A DNA stretch of 35,976 bases, taken from the NCBI RefSeq assembly GCF_000971055.1, contig NZ_LARW01000091.1, positions 1 to 35,976 of the forward strand. Reading direction: 5' to 3'. The position numbers and the translations under genes were made by a program. The DNA is from Sphingomonas sp. SRS2. Lineage in GTDB: Bacteria > Pseudomonadota > Alphaproteobacteria > Sphingomonadales > Sphingomonadaceae. Position 1 is the stretch's first letter, and every line of letters begins with the position of its first letter. The notes below the pieces were generated by a model, which was not told the origin of the DNA, searched no databases, and saw nothing but the letters and a program-made list of their open reading frames with translations. This document shows, in pieces, positions 14,347 to 23,952 of this stretch.

Positions 14347-15513
14347 ATGCGCCGTCCAAAGACAACCGGGATCTGGGTGATGGCTTTTGCTCTCGGGCTT
14401 ACGGGCTGTGGCCAGACCTCAGCGCCTCCTTCCTCGCCGCCCGAGGTAGGCATCGTCACGCTGAGGACAGAGCCTGCGACGCTGACGAGCGAACTTCCCG
14501 GCCGGATCGCGGCCGTCGAGACTTCGGAGGTGCGGCCGCAGATCAGCGGTGTGGTGCGCCGGCGCCTCTTCACCGAAGGCTCCTTGGTGCGTGTGGGACA
14601 GTTGCTTTACGAGATCGAGGACGCGCCCTATCGCGCCGCGCTCGGCAACGCCGAGGGTGCGCTTGCGCGCGCGCAGGCGGCGATCAATGCGACCCGCCTT
14701 CAGGCAGAGCGCTATCGCGATCTGGTCGGGATCAACGCCGTCAGCCGGCAGGATGCCGACAATGCCGAGGCCGCCGCGCAACAGGCGCGCGCGGATGTGA
14801 CGGCGCAGCGCGCGGCGGTTCAGGCGGCGCAAGTTAATCTCGCCTTCACCCGCATCCGGGCGCCGATCTCCGGCCGGATCGGCCGCTCGCTCTTCACGCC
14901 GGGGGCGCTGGTGCAGGCCGGCCAGGCTCAATCGCTCGCCACGATCCAGCGGACCAACACCGTCTACGTCGACGTCACCCAATCGGCGGCGCAGATTCTC
15001 GACCTCAAGGAAGCGCTCAGGGCCGGCGGCCTGGTGCGGGGGACGAACGACAGCGCCCACGTCCAACTGCTGCTCCCCAACGGGAAAACCTATCCGCTCG
15101 AGGGACGCCTGCAATTCTCTGAGGTGACCGTGGAGCCAACGACCGGAACGGTCACCCTGCGCGCGACCTTTCCCAATCCCGATGGCCTGCTGCTTCCCGG
15201 CATGTATGTTCGGGCGAGACTGGTGGACGGCATCCGTAGCGCGGCCATCCTTGCTCCCCAACAGGGCATCACACGCGATCCGCGCGGCCGCGCCACCGCG
15301 CTCGTCGTGAATGCGCAGAACAAGGTCGAGCAGCGGGCCGTCACGACCGACCGCGCGATCGGCAACCGCTGGGTTGTGACCAGCGGCCTCAAGCCCGGCG
15401 ATCGGCTCATCGTCGAGGGACTTCTCAACCTAAAGACCGGAACGACGGTCCGCCCGGCCGCGCCGCAACAGGTGACCCGCGCCAGCGTGCCCCCGCGCGC
15501 ATCGGCGGAGTAA
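14347..15513 (+). CDS. RND efflux periplasmic adaptor (AcrA-like)
   Basis: The membrane fusion protein joining the inner-membrane pump to the outer-membrane channel; 388 residues. It begins with a lipoprotein signal, MRRPKTTGIWVMAFALGLTGC, whose Cys would be lipidated. The lipoyl/barrel-sandwich halves are ELPGRIAAVETSEVRPQISG and FTRIRAPISGRIGRSLFTPG, on either side of a coiled-coil hairpin (AEGALARAQAAINATRLQAE to VQAAQVNLA). The C-terminal beta-barrel and membrane-proximal parts run to KPGDRLIVEGLLNLKTG. ATG 14347 follows AAGGTG at proper spacing, and the lipobox supports this start. It is the first gene of the pump operon, 6 bp before the pump gene. Confidence 0.94.
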   Translation: MRRPKTTGIWVMAFALGLTGCGQTSAPPSSPPEVGIVTLRTEPATLTSELPGRIAAVETSEVRPQISGVVRRRLFTEGSLVRVGQLLYEIEDAPYRAALGNAEGALARAQAAINATRLQAERYRDLVGINAVSRQDADNAEAAAQQARADVTAQRAAVQAAQVNLAFTRIRAPISGRIGRSLFTPGALVQAGQAQSLATIQRTNTVYVDVTQSAAQILDLKEALRAGGLVRGTNDSAHVQLLLPNGKTYPLEGRLQFSEVTVEPTTGTVTLRATFPNPDGLLLPGMYVRARLVDGIRSAAILAPQQGITRDPRGRATALVVNAQNKVEQRAVTTDRAIGNRWVVTSGLKPGDRLIVEGLLNLKTGTTVRPAAPQQVTRASVPPRASAE

Positions 15514-15519
15514 GCGGCC

Positions 15520-18500
15520 ATGGCGCGTTACTTTATCGACCGGCCGATCTTCGCCTGGGTGATCGCCATCGTCCTCATGCTGGCGGGCGCGCTCGCGCTG
15601 CGATCGCTGCCGATCGCGCAGTTTCCCAACATCGCGCCGCCCGCGATCGCCATCAACACGATCTACCCCGGAGCCGATGCCCAGACGCTCGAGAACACGA
15701 CGACGCAGGTGATCGAGCAACAGCTCAAGGGAATCGACCATCTGCGCTATTTCTCGTCGACCAGCGACTCGGCGGGCAATCTTACCATCACCCTTACCTT
15801 CGAGCAGGGCACCGACCCCGACGTCGCCCAGGTGCAGGTCCAGAACAAGCTCGCGCAGGCAACCCGGCTGCTCCCGCAGGAGGTTCAGCAGCAAGGCATC
15901 CGCGTCACCAAGGCGGCGAAGAATTACCTGCTCATCGTCGCGCTCTATTCGGAGGATGGCAGCCACGATCAGGTCGACATCGGCGACCTGATCGCGGCGC
16001 AACTCCAGGATCCGCTTGGCCGGATCACCGGAGTCGGCGACACGTCGGTCATGGGCGCGCAATATGCGATGCGCATCTGGATCGATCCCTTCAAGCTCAC
16101 GAACTACGGCCTCGCGATCGGCGACGTGAAGGCGGCGATCCAGGCCCAAAACGCGCAGGTTTCCGCAGGCCAGGTGGGCAGCCTGCCCGCCGATCCGGGG
16201 CAGGCGCTCAATGCCACGATTACGGCGCAGTCGCGCCTGCGCACACCCGAGGAGTTCCGCCGGATCCTGCTAAGGACCAATCCCGACGGCTCGAACGTGT
16301 ATCTGTCCGACGTGGCGAGAGTGGAACTCGGTTCGGAGAATTACAGCTTCCAGGCGCGCTACAATGGCAAGCCCGCAGCCGGCTTCAGGATCTCGCTCGC
16401 GCCCGGCGCCAACGCGCTCGACACGGTGGACGCGGTCAAGGCCAAGGTCGCCGAAGTTTCCCAGCAGTTTCCGCCCGACATCAGGGTCGATTATCCGCTG
16501 GATACGACGCCCTTCGTCAAACTTTCGCTGGAACAGGTGGTTCACACACTGGTCGAGGCGGTCGTGCTGGTGTTTCTTGTCATGTTCCTGTTCCTCCAGA
16601 ACTGGCGCGCCACACTCATTCCGACGATCGCCGTGCCGGTGGTGCTGCTCGGGTCGTTGGCGATCCTCTATGCGGCGGGTTTCTCGATCAACACCCTTAC
16701 GCTGTTCGGCATGGTGCTGGCGATCGGCCTGCTCGTCGACGACGCCATCGTCGTGGTGGAAAATGTCGAGCGCCTGATCCACGACGAGGGGCTTTCGCCA
16801 AAGGAGGCGGCGCGCAAGTCGATGGACGAGATCAGCGGCGCGCTGATCGGCATCGGTCTGGTGCTGTCGGCGGTGTTCCTGCCGATGGCCTTTTTTGGCG
16901 GATCGACCGGCGTGATCTACCGCCAGTTCTCGATCACCATCGTCTCATCGATGATTCTCTCCGTGCTGGTCGCGCTCATCCTCACGCCGGCATTGTGCGC
17001 GACCATCCTGAAGCCCGCCCAAACCGATGGCGATCATCAGGAGAAAGCCGGCTTCTTCGGTTGGTTCAACCGCACCTTCGACCGCAGCCAAAGGCGCTAT
17101 GGCAACGGTGTGCGCAAGGTCGAGCACCGATGGAAGCGATCACTGCTCGCCTATCTCCTCATCGTCCTGGGCATGATGCTCGTCTTCCTGCGTCTCCCCT
17201 CCGGGTTCCTGCCCGAGGAAGACCAGGGAATCATCTTCGCGCAGGTAGCGCTACCGACCGGCACGACGATGGAGGAGACGGCGCGCACCATGGCGCGGGT
17301 GCGAGATCACTTCCTTATGGAGGAGAAGGACAATGTGCAGGCGGTGTTCGGTATTTCCGGCTTCGGCTTTGTCGGCCAGGGCCAGAATGTAGGCATCAAC
17401 TTCGTTCGCCTGAAACCCTGGAGCGAACGCGCGGGGAGAAGCAATTCCGCCGCCGCGATTGCGGCGCGCGCGAACGCCGCGCTCAAAGGCATTCGCGCCG
17501 GTCAGGCGATAGCTTTCATTCCCCCAGCGGCGGTCGAACTCGGCAATGCCAACGGCTTCGACCTGCAACTCAAGGACGTCGCCAATCTCGGCCACGACCG
17601 GCTGACGGCGGCACGGGACACCCTGCTCGGGTTGGCCTCCACAGACAAGTCGCTGGCCCAGGTGCGGCACAATGGCCTCAGTGATACGCCCCAGCTCAAG
17701 CTGAACGTGGATCAGCCGCGTGCGGGCGCGCTCGGGCTGGCCCAGGCCGATATCAACGACACTATCAGCACCGCCTTTGGCGGCGCCTATATCAACGACT
17801 TCATCGATCGGGGGCGCGTCAAGCGCGTCTACGTCCAGGCCGATTCCCATTTCCGCAGCACACCGGAGGCGATCGGCAACCTCTTTGTCCGGGGCGCCTC
17901 CGGCAGCATGGCGCCGTTCTCGGCCTTTGCCGACACGAAGTGGCAGTTCGGCCCGGCGCGCCTCGAACGCTATAACGGCGTTCCCGCCATGGAGATCATG
18001 GGCGCGCCCGCGCCGGGATATAGCTCCGGCGCGGCCATGGCGCGGATCGAGGAGCTCGCCGCCAAGCTGCCGAAGGGAATCGGCTTCGAATGGACGGGGC
18101 TGTCCTACGAGGAGCAACTCTCCGGCGGACAGGCGCCGGCGCTCTACGCGCTCTCGCTGCTCATCGTCTTCCTTTGCCTTGCCGCGCTGTATGAGAGCTG
18201 GTCGGTGCCGCTCGCCGTCATTCTCGTGGTGCCGCTCGGCGTGATCGGTGCCGTCATCGCCGCGACGCTCGCCGGCCTCAACAACGACATCTACTTCCAG
18301 GTTGGCCTCATCACCACAGTCGGCGTTTCGGCCAAGAACGCTATCCTGATCGTCGAATTCGCCGAAGAGAGAATGAAGCAGGGGCTGAGTGCTTCCGAGG
18401 CGGCGATCGAAGCCGCCATGCTCCGGCTGCGACCGATTCTGATGACCTCGTTCGCGTTCATTTTCGGCGTGCTGCCGCTGGCGCTGTCGTCGGGCGCGGG

Positions 18501-18690
18501 CGCGGGAGGACAGAACGCGATCGGCTGGTCGGTGGTCGGTGGCATGCTCTCGGCGACCATCCTCGCGATCTTCTTCGTGCCCATGTTCTTCATCGTCGTG
18601 AAGAAGCTGTTTCGCCAAGATCGCCCCCGCGCACCCGATCCGGAAGCCGCCAGGGCGCCGCTTGGCGACCCGCAAGCGCGGGAGATTTGA
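15520..18690 (+). CDS. RND multidrug efflux pump, HAE1 type (AcrB-like)
   Basis: A 1056-residue proton-driven inner-membrane transporter of hydrophobic drugs, detergents or solvents. It starts [20 protein letters not shown], the usual HAE1 beginning. Transmembrane helix 4 carries [22 protein letters not shown], including the two proton-relay Asp residues. A second TM bundle starts near residue 870 ([20 protein letters not shown]) and includes [20 protein letters not shown], with the relay Lys. Porter and docking domains lie between in the normal order (residues 40-330 and 570-860). Length and motifs are complete. Substrates cannot be predicted from sequence alone. Confidence 0.96.
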   Translation: MARYFIDRPIFAWVIAIVLMLAGALALRSLPIAQFPNIAPPAIAINTIYPGADAQTLENTTTQVIEQQLKGIDHLRYFSSTSDSAGNLTITLTFEQGTDPDVAQVQVQNKLAQATRLLPQEVQQQGIRVTKAAKNYLLIVALYSEDGSHDQVDIGDLIAAQLQDPLGRITGVGDTSVMGAQYAMRIWIDPFKLTNYGLAIGDVKAAIQAQNAQVSAGQVGSLPADPGQALNATITAQSRLRTPEEFRRILLRTNPDGSNVYLSDVARVELGSENYSFQARYNGKPAAGFRISLAPGANALDTVDAVKAKVAEVSQQFPPDIRVDYPLDTTPFVKLSLEQVVHTLVEAVVLVFLVMFLFLQNWRATLIPTIAVPVVLLGSLAILYAAGFSINTLTLFGMVLAIGLLVDDAIVVVENVERLIHDEGLSPKEAARKSMDEISGALIGIGLVLSAVFLPMAFFGGSTGVIYRQFSITIVSSMILSVLVALILTPALCATILKPAQTDGDHQEKAGFFGWFNRTFDRSQRRYGNGVRKVEHRWKRSLLAYLLIVLGMMLVFLRLPSGFLPEEDQGIIFAQVALPTGTTMEETARTMARVRDHFLMEEKDNVQAVFGISGFGFVGQGQNVGINFVRLKPWSERAGRSNSAAAIAARANAALKGIRAGQAIAFIPPAAVELGNANGFDLQLKDVANLGHDRLTAARDTLLGLASTDKSLAQVRHNGLSDTPQLKLNVDQPRAGALGLAQADINDTISTAFGGAYINDFIDRGRVKRVYVQADSHFRSTPEAIGNLFVRGASGSMAPFSAFADTKWQFGPARLERYNGVPAMEIMGAPAPGYSSGAAMARIEELAAKLPKGIGFEWTGLSYEEQLSGGQAPALYALSLLIVFLCLAALYESWSVPLAVILVVPLGVIGAVIAATLAGLNNDIYFQVGLITTVGVSAKNAILIVEFAEERMKQGLSASEAAIEAAMLRLRPILMTSFAFIFGVLPLALSSGAGAGGQNAIGWSVVGGMLSATILAIFFVPMFFIVVKKLFRQDRPRAPDPEAARAPLGDPQAREI

Positions 18691-18691
18691 G

Positions 18692-20128
18692 ATGACCGGT
18701 CGCGCGTTTGGTCTTGTCATCGCGGCGGGGATCGCCCTGACGGGATGCGACATGGCCCCGAAATATATCCGTCCGGCGATGCCCGTCCCCCAGGCGTTGC
18801 CCGCGCAGCCCGCCGAGACGACGGACGCGGCTGGGGGGGGGCAGCCGGCCGATCTCGTCTGGCGCAACTTCTTCGCCGATCAACGTCTGCGCGCCGTCGT
18901 CGCGCTCGCGCTCGATAACAATCGCGATCTCAGGGTGGCACTGGCCAATGTCGAACAGGCGCGCGCGCTTTACCGGGTCCAGCGCGCCGACTTGTTCCCG
19001 ACGCTCGGAGTCGACGCGAGCGCCACTTACCAGAAGACGCCCGCCGGGGTCGTCAATCCGGGCGGCGGTCCGGATGGCGGGGGGGCTTCCGCAAGCGGAA
19101 GGGCCGACATCTATTCCGCCAGTGCCGGGGTCTCGGCCTGGGAGATCGACCTGTTCGGCCGGATCCGCAACCTCGACAAGGCGGCGCTGGAGCAGTATTT
19201 CGCCTCAGCCGAGAACCGGAATGCGGCACAGACAGCGCTGATCGCCGAAGTCGCGACCACCTGGCTTGTGCTTGCGGCGGACCAGGACCGGCTGCGGATC
19301 GCGCGCGATACCGAAAAGGCATTCGGGCAGACGCTCGACCTCACACGGGCGCGGTTCACCAAGGGCATCGCTTCGGAACTCGATGTCCGGCAGGCGCAGA
19401 CGAGCTACGATCAGGCGCGTTCCGACATCGCCGAGACGACGACGCTCGTGGCGCAGGACCGGAACGCGCTCAATCTGCTTGCCGGAACGACGATCGCCAC
19501 GGACCTGCTACCGGAACGGCTGAACGGCGATGGGGTGACGCTCGCGCAGCTTCCGGCGAACCTGCCTTCGTCCGTGCTGCTGCAGCGCCCCGATATCGCC
19601 GCAGCCGAGCACCGTCTGCGCGCCGCCAACGCCGATATCGGGGCGGCGCGCGCCGCCTTCTTTCCGAGGATCTCGCTCACGGCCGCGTTCGGAACGCTCA
19701 GCTCCGGGCTGTCCAACCTGTTCGGCAACGGCAGTGACTTCTGGTCGGTCACGCCCGCCGCCTCGCTGCCGATCTTCGATTCCGGGCGCAATCGCGGCAA
19801 TCTGCGCTACGCCCAAGCGACACGCGACGCGATGATTGCGCAATATGAACGGACGATCCAGAGCGGCTTTCGCGAGGTTGCCGATGCGCTGGCGCGCCGC
19901 GGGACCATCACCGCCCAACTGGAAGCGCAGGCGTCGCTGCGCGATGCTGCGGCCGGAGCATACCAGCTATCCGAAGCGCGCTTCCGGGCCGGGATCGACC
20001 CGTTCCTGGCCACACTCGATTCGCAGCGAACGCTCTACGGCGCGGAGCGGAGCCTGCTGGCCACGCGCCTTGTCCGGGAAACCAACGCCGTCGAGCTCTA
20101 TCGGGCGCTCGGCGGCGGATTGCGGTGA
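18692..20128 (+). CDS. Outer-membrane efflux factor (OprM/NodT-like)
   Basis: A TolC-like outer-membrane channel of 478 residues completing the tripartite pump. A lipoprotein signal, GLVIAAGIALTGC, precedes MAPKYIRP, typical of the OprM/NodT group. Two repeats of the outer-membrane-efflux domain follow. SAGVSAWEIDLFGRIRNLDKA ends the first half, and LLQRPDIAAAEHRLRAANA to SLPIFDSGRNRGNLRYAQA lies in the second. It starts 1 bp after the pump stop with GGAGA upstream; the longer frame from 18662 would overlap the pump gene and bury the signal peptide. It is intact, in contrast to the remnant at 12853-13299. Confidence 0.95.
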   Translation: MTGRAFGLVIAAGIALTGCDMAPKYIRPAMPVPQALPAQPAETTDAAGGGQPADLVWRNFFADQRLRAVVALALDNNRDLRVALANVEQARALYRVQRADLFPTLGVDASATYQKTPAGVVNPGGGPDGGGASASGRADIYSASAGVSAWEIDLFGRIRNLDKAALEQYFASAENRNAAQTALIAEVATTWLVLAADQDRLRIARDTEKAFGQTLDLTRARFTKGIASELDVRQAQTSYDQARSDIAETTTLVAQDRNALNLLAGTTIATDLLPERLNGDGVTLAQLPANLPSSVLLQRPDIAAAEHRLRAANADIGAARAAFFPRISLTAAFGTLSSGLSNLFGNGSDFWSVTPAASLPIFDSGRNRGNLRYAQATRDAMIAQYERTIQSGFREVADALARRGTITAQLEAQASLRDAAAGAYQLSEARFRAGIDPFLATLDSQRTLYGAERSLLATRLVRETNAVELYRALGGGLR

Positions 20129-20812
20129 GACAGTCTTGACTGGCGTTCCAATAGAGCCTAGCCCACCACAAACGGAGTGAGGGCTCATTCCGATATGGAT
20201 GAGAGAGGATCGCGCATTGGAGAAAGGCCTTCTTCTGCCATTCTCCAATCCGGATGCGCGGCACGAAGCCGCTCCGGACCGCTTCTACACCGGTCCCCCC
20301 TTGGGAGGCGGAGAGCCCGGCGAACCCTGCGCTCGGTTCCCGTCTGCCGACCCGCCAGTCAATAGCTCCCGAAACGCGCCCGAGCTCCCAGGAGCGCTGC
20401 GATCGGCTGGCGGGATTTCTGCAATCGCTGTATCAAAGGACATCCGGCCCGATGGGCAGCCGGGATGTAGTGCAGCAGGAGTAGCTCGCCTCGTCGAATG
20501 CCATCAGCACATAACTTGGCCAACGCAATTATGTGTCGCGGAGGGGTATGACGGTGCTTCGCTCACTTGGTTGGAACGGAGCGCGATCTGGATCGGCATG
20601 AAAGATGCGGCCGCCGGCCATGCGCCGCTCCGGCCCGGATCAACTTGGGCAGCGCGACTCTATCAGAGCTGTCGCCGATGGACTGCTCTATCAAGCCCGC
20701 TGCCGCTTGCCGATCCATATCTTGAAACGCTGCGCTGCTTTGGTCTGCAAATCAGTCAGCATGCCGCTGTCCTGATCGAGGACAACCGTGAACCGGAGGG
20801 CCGTAACCCTTG
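20129..20812 (+). other. Spacer with operator 2, inverted repeat and a doubtful 204-codon frame
   Basis: A palindromic operator lies at 20174-20191. Perfect 9-bp arms ATTGGAGAA/TTCTCCAAT (20216-20224/20241-20249) may form an mRNA stem at the end of the efflux operon, though no T-run follows. An open frame, 20199-20813, runs to a stop overlapping the stress-protein ATG (TGATG), which would suit translational coupling. However, its product (rich in Pro, Ser and Cys, without domains I know) does not look like a typical protein. I leave it as doubtful, possibly a decayed gene. Confidence 0.45.
20174..20191. promoter_or_regulatory. TetR-type operator 2
   Basis: GGAGTGAGGGCTCATTCC has the two half-sites of operator 1 with one mismatched arm position and an altered centre. 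The following CGATATG is also shared with operator 1 (CTCATTCCGATATG), so this may be a duplicated promoter fragment. It could place the downstream stress-protein unit under the same regulator. Confidence 0.6.
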
Positions 20813-21658
20813 ATGCCGGTCTGGAGAGATATCGCGGTTTTCCTCGATGCCACGCCGGTGGGCGAACATATAGGTCGTCATGCGGCTATGCTCGCGCAAC
20901 GCCATAAAGCGCATCTGGTAGGCGTCTATGGCGTGTCCCACGAAAGTCTGCACCCGGCCGAAACCCATGCGAGAGGCTCGAGGGCGATGGGAGAGGTCAT
21001 GGCGCGGCAACGTCATGTAGATGAAGAGAAGGTGCTCGCTGCCGCCCGCCACTTTGGCGACCTGGTCCGCGAGCATCAAATCGGCTCGGAATTTCGCATC
21101 GTGTGGAGAAATGCTCTTGGCGACGACGGCATTTTACGAGCGCTGCATTGCGATCTCATTGTCGCGGCACATCCCAAACCGGCAGACCTTCCGGCAGGCT
21201 GGTCGGCCGAGCGACTGCTGCTAACCACCGGCATTCCGGTGTTGCTGGTCCCCAATGGGTGGCAGGGGGAGACGATCGGCGAGAATGTGCTGATCGCATG
21301 GAATCGCAGCCGCGAGGCGCGGCGGGCGGTCAATGATGCGATGCCTTTCATCAACGCGGCTGGCCGTGTGACGATCCTGACCGTCGACAGCGACCGACAT
21401 CCCGATCATTTCGGTCCTGAACCCGGCTCCAACCTTCTTGAGCACCTTTCCAGGCACGGTGCGCATGTCGATATCGCGAACATCTCCTCCGGGGGGGCGC
21501 CAGTCGCGGAAGTCATTCTTGGCGAGGCGGCCACGCGCAATGCCGATCTGGTGGTGATTGGGGCGTATAGCCATCCGCGCACCGCCGAAATCCTCTTTGG
21601 CGGCGTTACCCGGTCCTTGCTGTCCGGCGCTCACCTTCCGTTGCTGATCTCCCGATGA
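20813..21658 (+). CDS. Tandem universal stress protein (UspA family)
   Basis: A 281-residue protein with two UspA-like domains in tandem. The first (about 1-145) begins RDIAVFLDATPVGEHIGRHA and ends LLTTGIPVLLVPNGW. The second (about 150-281) begins ENVLIAWNRSREARRAVNDA and ends with the nucleotide-binding-type pattern DLVVIGAYSHPRTAEILFGG and SLLSGAHLPLLIS. Usp proteins help cells survive starvation, membrane stress and oxidants; their partners are often unknown. ATG 20813 overlaps the stop of a doubtful upstream frame, and TTG 20810 is an alternative start. It belongs functionally with the envelope-stress cargo. Confidence 0.9.
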   Translation: MPVWRDIAVFLDATPVGEHIGRHAAMLAQRHKAHLVGVYGVSHESLHPAETHARGSRAMGEVMARQRHVDEEKVLAAARHFGDLVREHQIGSEFRIVWRNALGDDGILRALHCDLIVAAHPKPADLPAGWSAERLLLTTGIPVLLVPNGWQGETIGENVLIAWNRSREARRAVNDAMPFINAAGRVTILTVDSDRHPDHFGPEPGSNLLEHLSRHGAHVDIANISSGGAPVAEVILGEAATRNADLVVIGAYSHPRTAEILFGGVTRSLLSGAHLPLLISR

Positions 21659-22122
21659 AATCCGGGGCACGGATGCGGCAGCCGCCTATAAAAGGACGGG
21701 CGCGTGCATCCGGTGGCCGCGGGGCACTGCTAACCGGGATTTGAGATGGTCGGCCCGGTGACCTACTTGCAAAGGCTCTTAGCGTGCAGCGGCCAACCAC
21801 CGCCTTCCTTGGCAGCCCGTCTGGCCAGAAACTGGCGACTTCGCGACCGCCGGAGTGACTGGTCGCTGACGGGGATTCGTGCCTCTTCGATGGCGGGGTC
21901 GGGGACCGCCTGCGACCCTATCGCGAGGTCGCGCGGCGTCATATCGCTATGTTATGCGCTGCAAATGTGGCCCGGCCGGGATACCGCCAGCGATAGGGGT
22001 TGCCAGCGGCCGGATGATACCAGCCGTTCTGCCCGGGCCAGAGTTCTACTCATCGGACATCCAATCACCTGCACCCGCTCAACATGGCGCTGCTTTCCGG
22101 CGTGGCCACGTGTGATGGAACG
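21659..22122 (+). other. Spacer, no supported gene
   Basis: A 126-codon frame (21746-22126) is open but has no recognisable motif, is rich in Arg, Ser and Cys, and has no good ribosome-binding site. I see no clear promoter or terminator. It is probably non-coding or the remains of a lost cargo gene. Confidence 0.45.
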
Positions 22123-22524
22123 ATGAACACTCAGCCGGCCGATCTCCTCATTCCCGTCACGCTCCAGGACGGAACCCGTATTTGGCTTCGGGCCGACGAG
22201 ATCGCATATGTCGAGCCTGTCGGCCGAGGCGCCTTGATCCACCGCGATTCGGGCGAACCATTGATGGTGGTGCATGACGCACGGACCGTGGAACTCCGCG
22301 TGATCGTCGCGCTGGCCGGCCGCGCTGACACCCAGGAATACCCTGCAGGCGAGACGTCCGAGCCTGAGGATCCGATACGGCGTGAGGCTGATCGGGCAAG
22401 CATCGCCCCGCCTCCTGAACGCGAATCGCTGAACCGGCGTGCGAAACGCCTCTTGCGCGCGCGCGTCAGCCTCCCTTCGCTCATGATCGGAGGCGCGCGC
22501 CGGCGGCCTGGTGATAAGCTCTAG
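22123..22524 (+). CDS. FlbD-like small protein of unknown role
   Basis: A 133-residue protein. Residues 8-65 (LIPVTLQDGTRIWLRADEIA, then YVEPVGRGALIHRDSGEPLM and ARTVELRVIVAL) resemble the fold of FlbD-type flagellar proteins: a short beta-rich domain beginning IxVTxLdG and followed by a strand-loop-strand with a Gly-rich turn. The C-terminal half is charged and Arg-rich, probably disordered and possibly nucleic-acid-binding (RRAKRLLRARVSLP). No flagellar genes are near, so the FlbD name indicates shape only. ATG 22123 follows GATGGAACG; ATG 22084 is the alternative. Coding is likely but not certain. Confidence 0.55.
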   Translation: MNTQPADLLIPVTLQDGTRIWLRADEIAYVEPVGRGALIHRDSGEPLMVVHDARTVELRVIVALAGRADTQEYPAGETSEPEDPIRREADRASIAPPPERESLNRRAKRLLRARVSLPSLMIGGARRRPGDKL

Positions 22525-23404
22525 CGTTGGTCATGCGATAACCACCAGGGTGGAAACCCGGTATGCGCCGGCCGCCGCCACGAATATTTACTGGCCGAAA
22601 TCAGAGGACGAAAAACTCACGCGACGCGCTCGGAATTGGGAAAAGGCCGCTCCAACCTCAAAGAACATTTCGCTCCTTGGTTGACGAGGTGACGCAGGAG
22701 GGTTACTCCCTTAATGGGAGTGAGCGCTCACTCCACTGGAAAGGATAATGTACGTGGAGGGAAGCCGATCAATCACGATATGCTTCTCGATCCCAAGAGA
22801 TCGTGCGCGCCCTTTTGCCAGTCGCGCGAGCGTGAGGGGACGTCCTCTCTGTCTCCAACGCTTGCCGCTGTCTTGTCAGCCCTTACCGGTTGGCGGGCAT
22901 GCGTTCACCGGATCCCCCCTCCGGTATGGCTTTGCCTGCCGTCCTGCCAGCCGATTATCCCGAAGCCGCGTGGCGTGTCTCCCTGGGTCACAGGCGTTGG
23001 CTGGCAGGACCCCTTTCAGATCGGACCCGCGCGACCCTTGTCCGTCTCCTGCGATGCGATCGCCTGGCTTTCGGCCGAGCGGCGGAAGGAACCTCGAATG
23101 AGCCATGATACGACCGGACCGGACCGTCACAGACCGATCCTGCATCTGCGCCGAGCCATCGGCTCGACCAGTATAGCCGGGCCCGATTCAACGTGCTTAT
23201 CCCCTGTCGATCGGGCAACGGAGCAAGGCACTGGCCGCAATCGGCCTGATGCCGCACGGCGCAAGCGTCAAGGCGGCAGGCGTGAAGAATGAATCGCCGC
23301 ATCATCAATTGCGGTGCGCTGCGGCACCTAGTCGCGATCATGCCCGCTGTCGCGCGAGAATCAGGCTTTTCCAACCTCAAGAGTCATGAGGAAGCGCAGC
23401 GCAT
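22525..23404 (+). other. Long spacer with operator 3; weak open frames
   Basis: The main landmark is a perfect 18-bp palindrome at 22717-22734. AAAGGA and ATG 22748 follow, opening a 117-codon frame to 23101. Another frame (22899-23108) contains YPEAAWRVSLGHRRWLAGPL, which looks somewhat protein-like, and a 64-codon frame starts at 23098. None has a recognised domain and they overlap in different phases, so this may be one decayed gene or a long leader for the lipoprotein gene at 23405. I cannot support a CDS here. Confidence 0.45.
22717..22734. promoter_or_regulatory. TetR-type operator 3 (perfect palindrome)
   Basis: GGAGTGAGCGCTCACTCC is a perfect 18-bp inverted repeat with the same half-site as operators 1 and 2. 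It lies in a promoter-like position upstream of the lipoprotein and MipA-like genes. It is the best-formed of the three sites and suggests control of this segment by the cargo TetR protein. Confidence 0.7.
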
Positions 23405-23785
23405 ATGAGGCTATTTCATCATCCCAGGATATCGACGGCCGCTATTCTTGTCCTGCTGGCGTCCACCACGGTCACATTGACAGGGTGCGGACAGGACACC
23501 GGCACGGATGGCGCGGAGAACACCACCGTCGAGAATGTGCAGGTGACGCTGCCGCCATCGATCAAAGCGAGCCACCCCTATCGCTGCGAGGACAATAGCG
23601 TCGTCACGATCGATTTCCTCTCCGACGACGTGACAATCAATCTGCGCAGCGAAGGTACCATATCCCAGCTTAAGGCGCCCGTACCCGGCGAAGCGTTCAC
23701 CGATGGCAAGCACACGGTAGCCGGCGACGGGGCCGCCATAGAACTCACCAGGCCGGGCAAGAAACCCCAGACCTGCAAGATGTGA
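23405..23785 (+). CDS. MliC-like lipoprotein (lysozyme inhibitor type)
   Basis: A 126-residue predicted lipoprotein. The signal ends in the lipobox LTGC (residues 25-28; VLLASTTVTLTGC). The mature part, from YRCEDNSVVTIDFLSDDV to the final QTCKM, follows the MliC pattern: a Cys in YxC near the start, a beta-barrel of short strands, and a C-terminal Cys that would close a disulphide. MliC proteins in the periplasm inhibit C-type lysozyme. The usual Ser-Gly-x-x-Tyr inhibitory loop is not obvious (PVPGEAFTDGKHTV is in its place), so activity is uncertain. It fits the envelope-protection theme of the cargo. Confidence 0.75.
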   Translation: MRLFHHPRISTAAILVLLASTTVTLTGCGQDTGTDGAENTTVENVQVTLPPSIKASHPYRCEDNSVVTIDFLSDDVTINLRSEGTISQLKAPVPGEAFTDGKHTVAGDGAAIELTRPGKKPQTCKM

Positions 23786-23952
23786 TGTTGGCGATGCCGA
23801 TGGCGCTGTTCGAGCTCTCGGCGGGGGAGCGGCGCGCCGCGCCCGCTGGACAGGAAATCCGCGAGCACGGCCTGGCATGGCGCCACGATGTCCGGCCTAC
23901 CCCTTTCAAGGGCGAGGCGCGCCATTTTCCGAAACGATGCGAGTATCTGTGC

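Noticed and set aside
17251-18867. 538-codon minus-strand open frame
   Set aside because: It is antisense to the RND pump gene and the start of the outer-membrane factor gene. It is a typical high-GC shadow.
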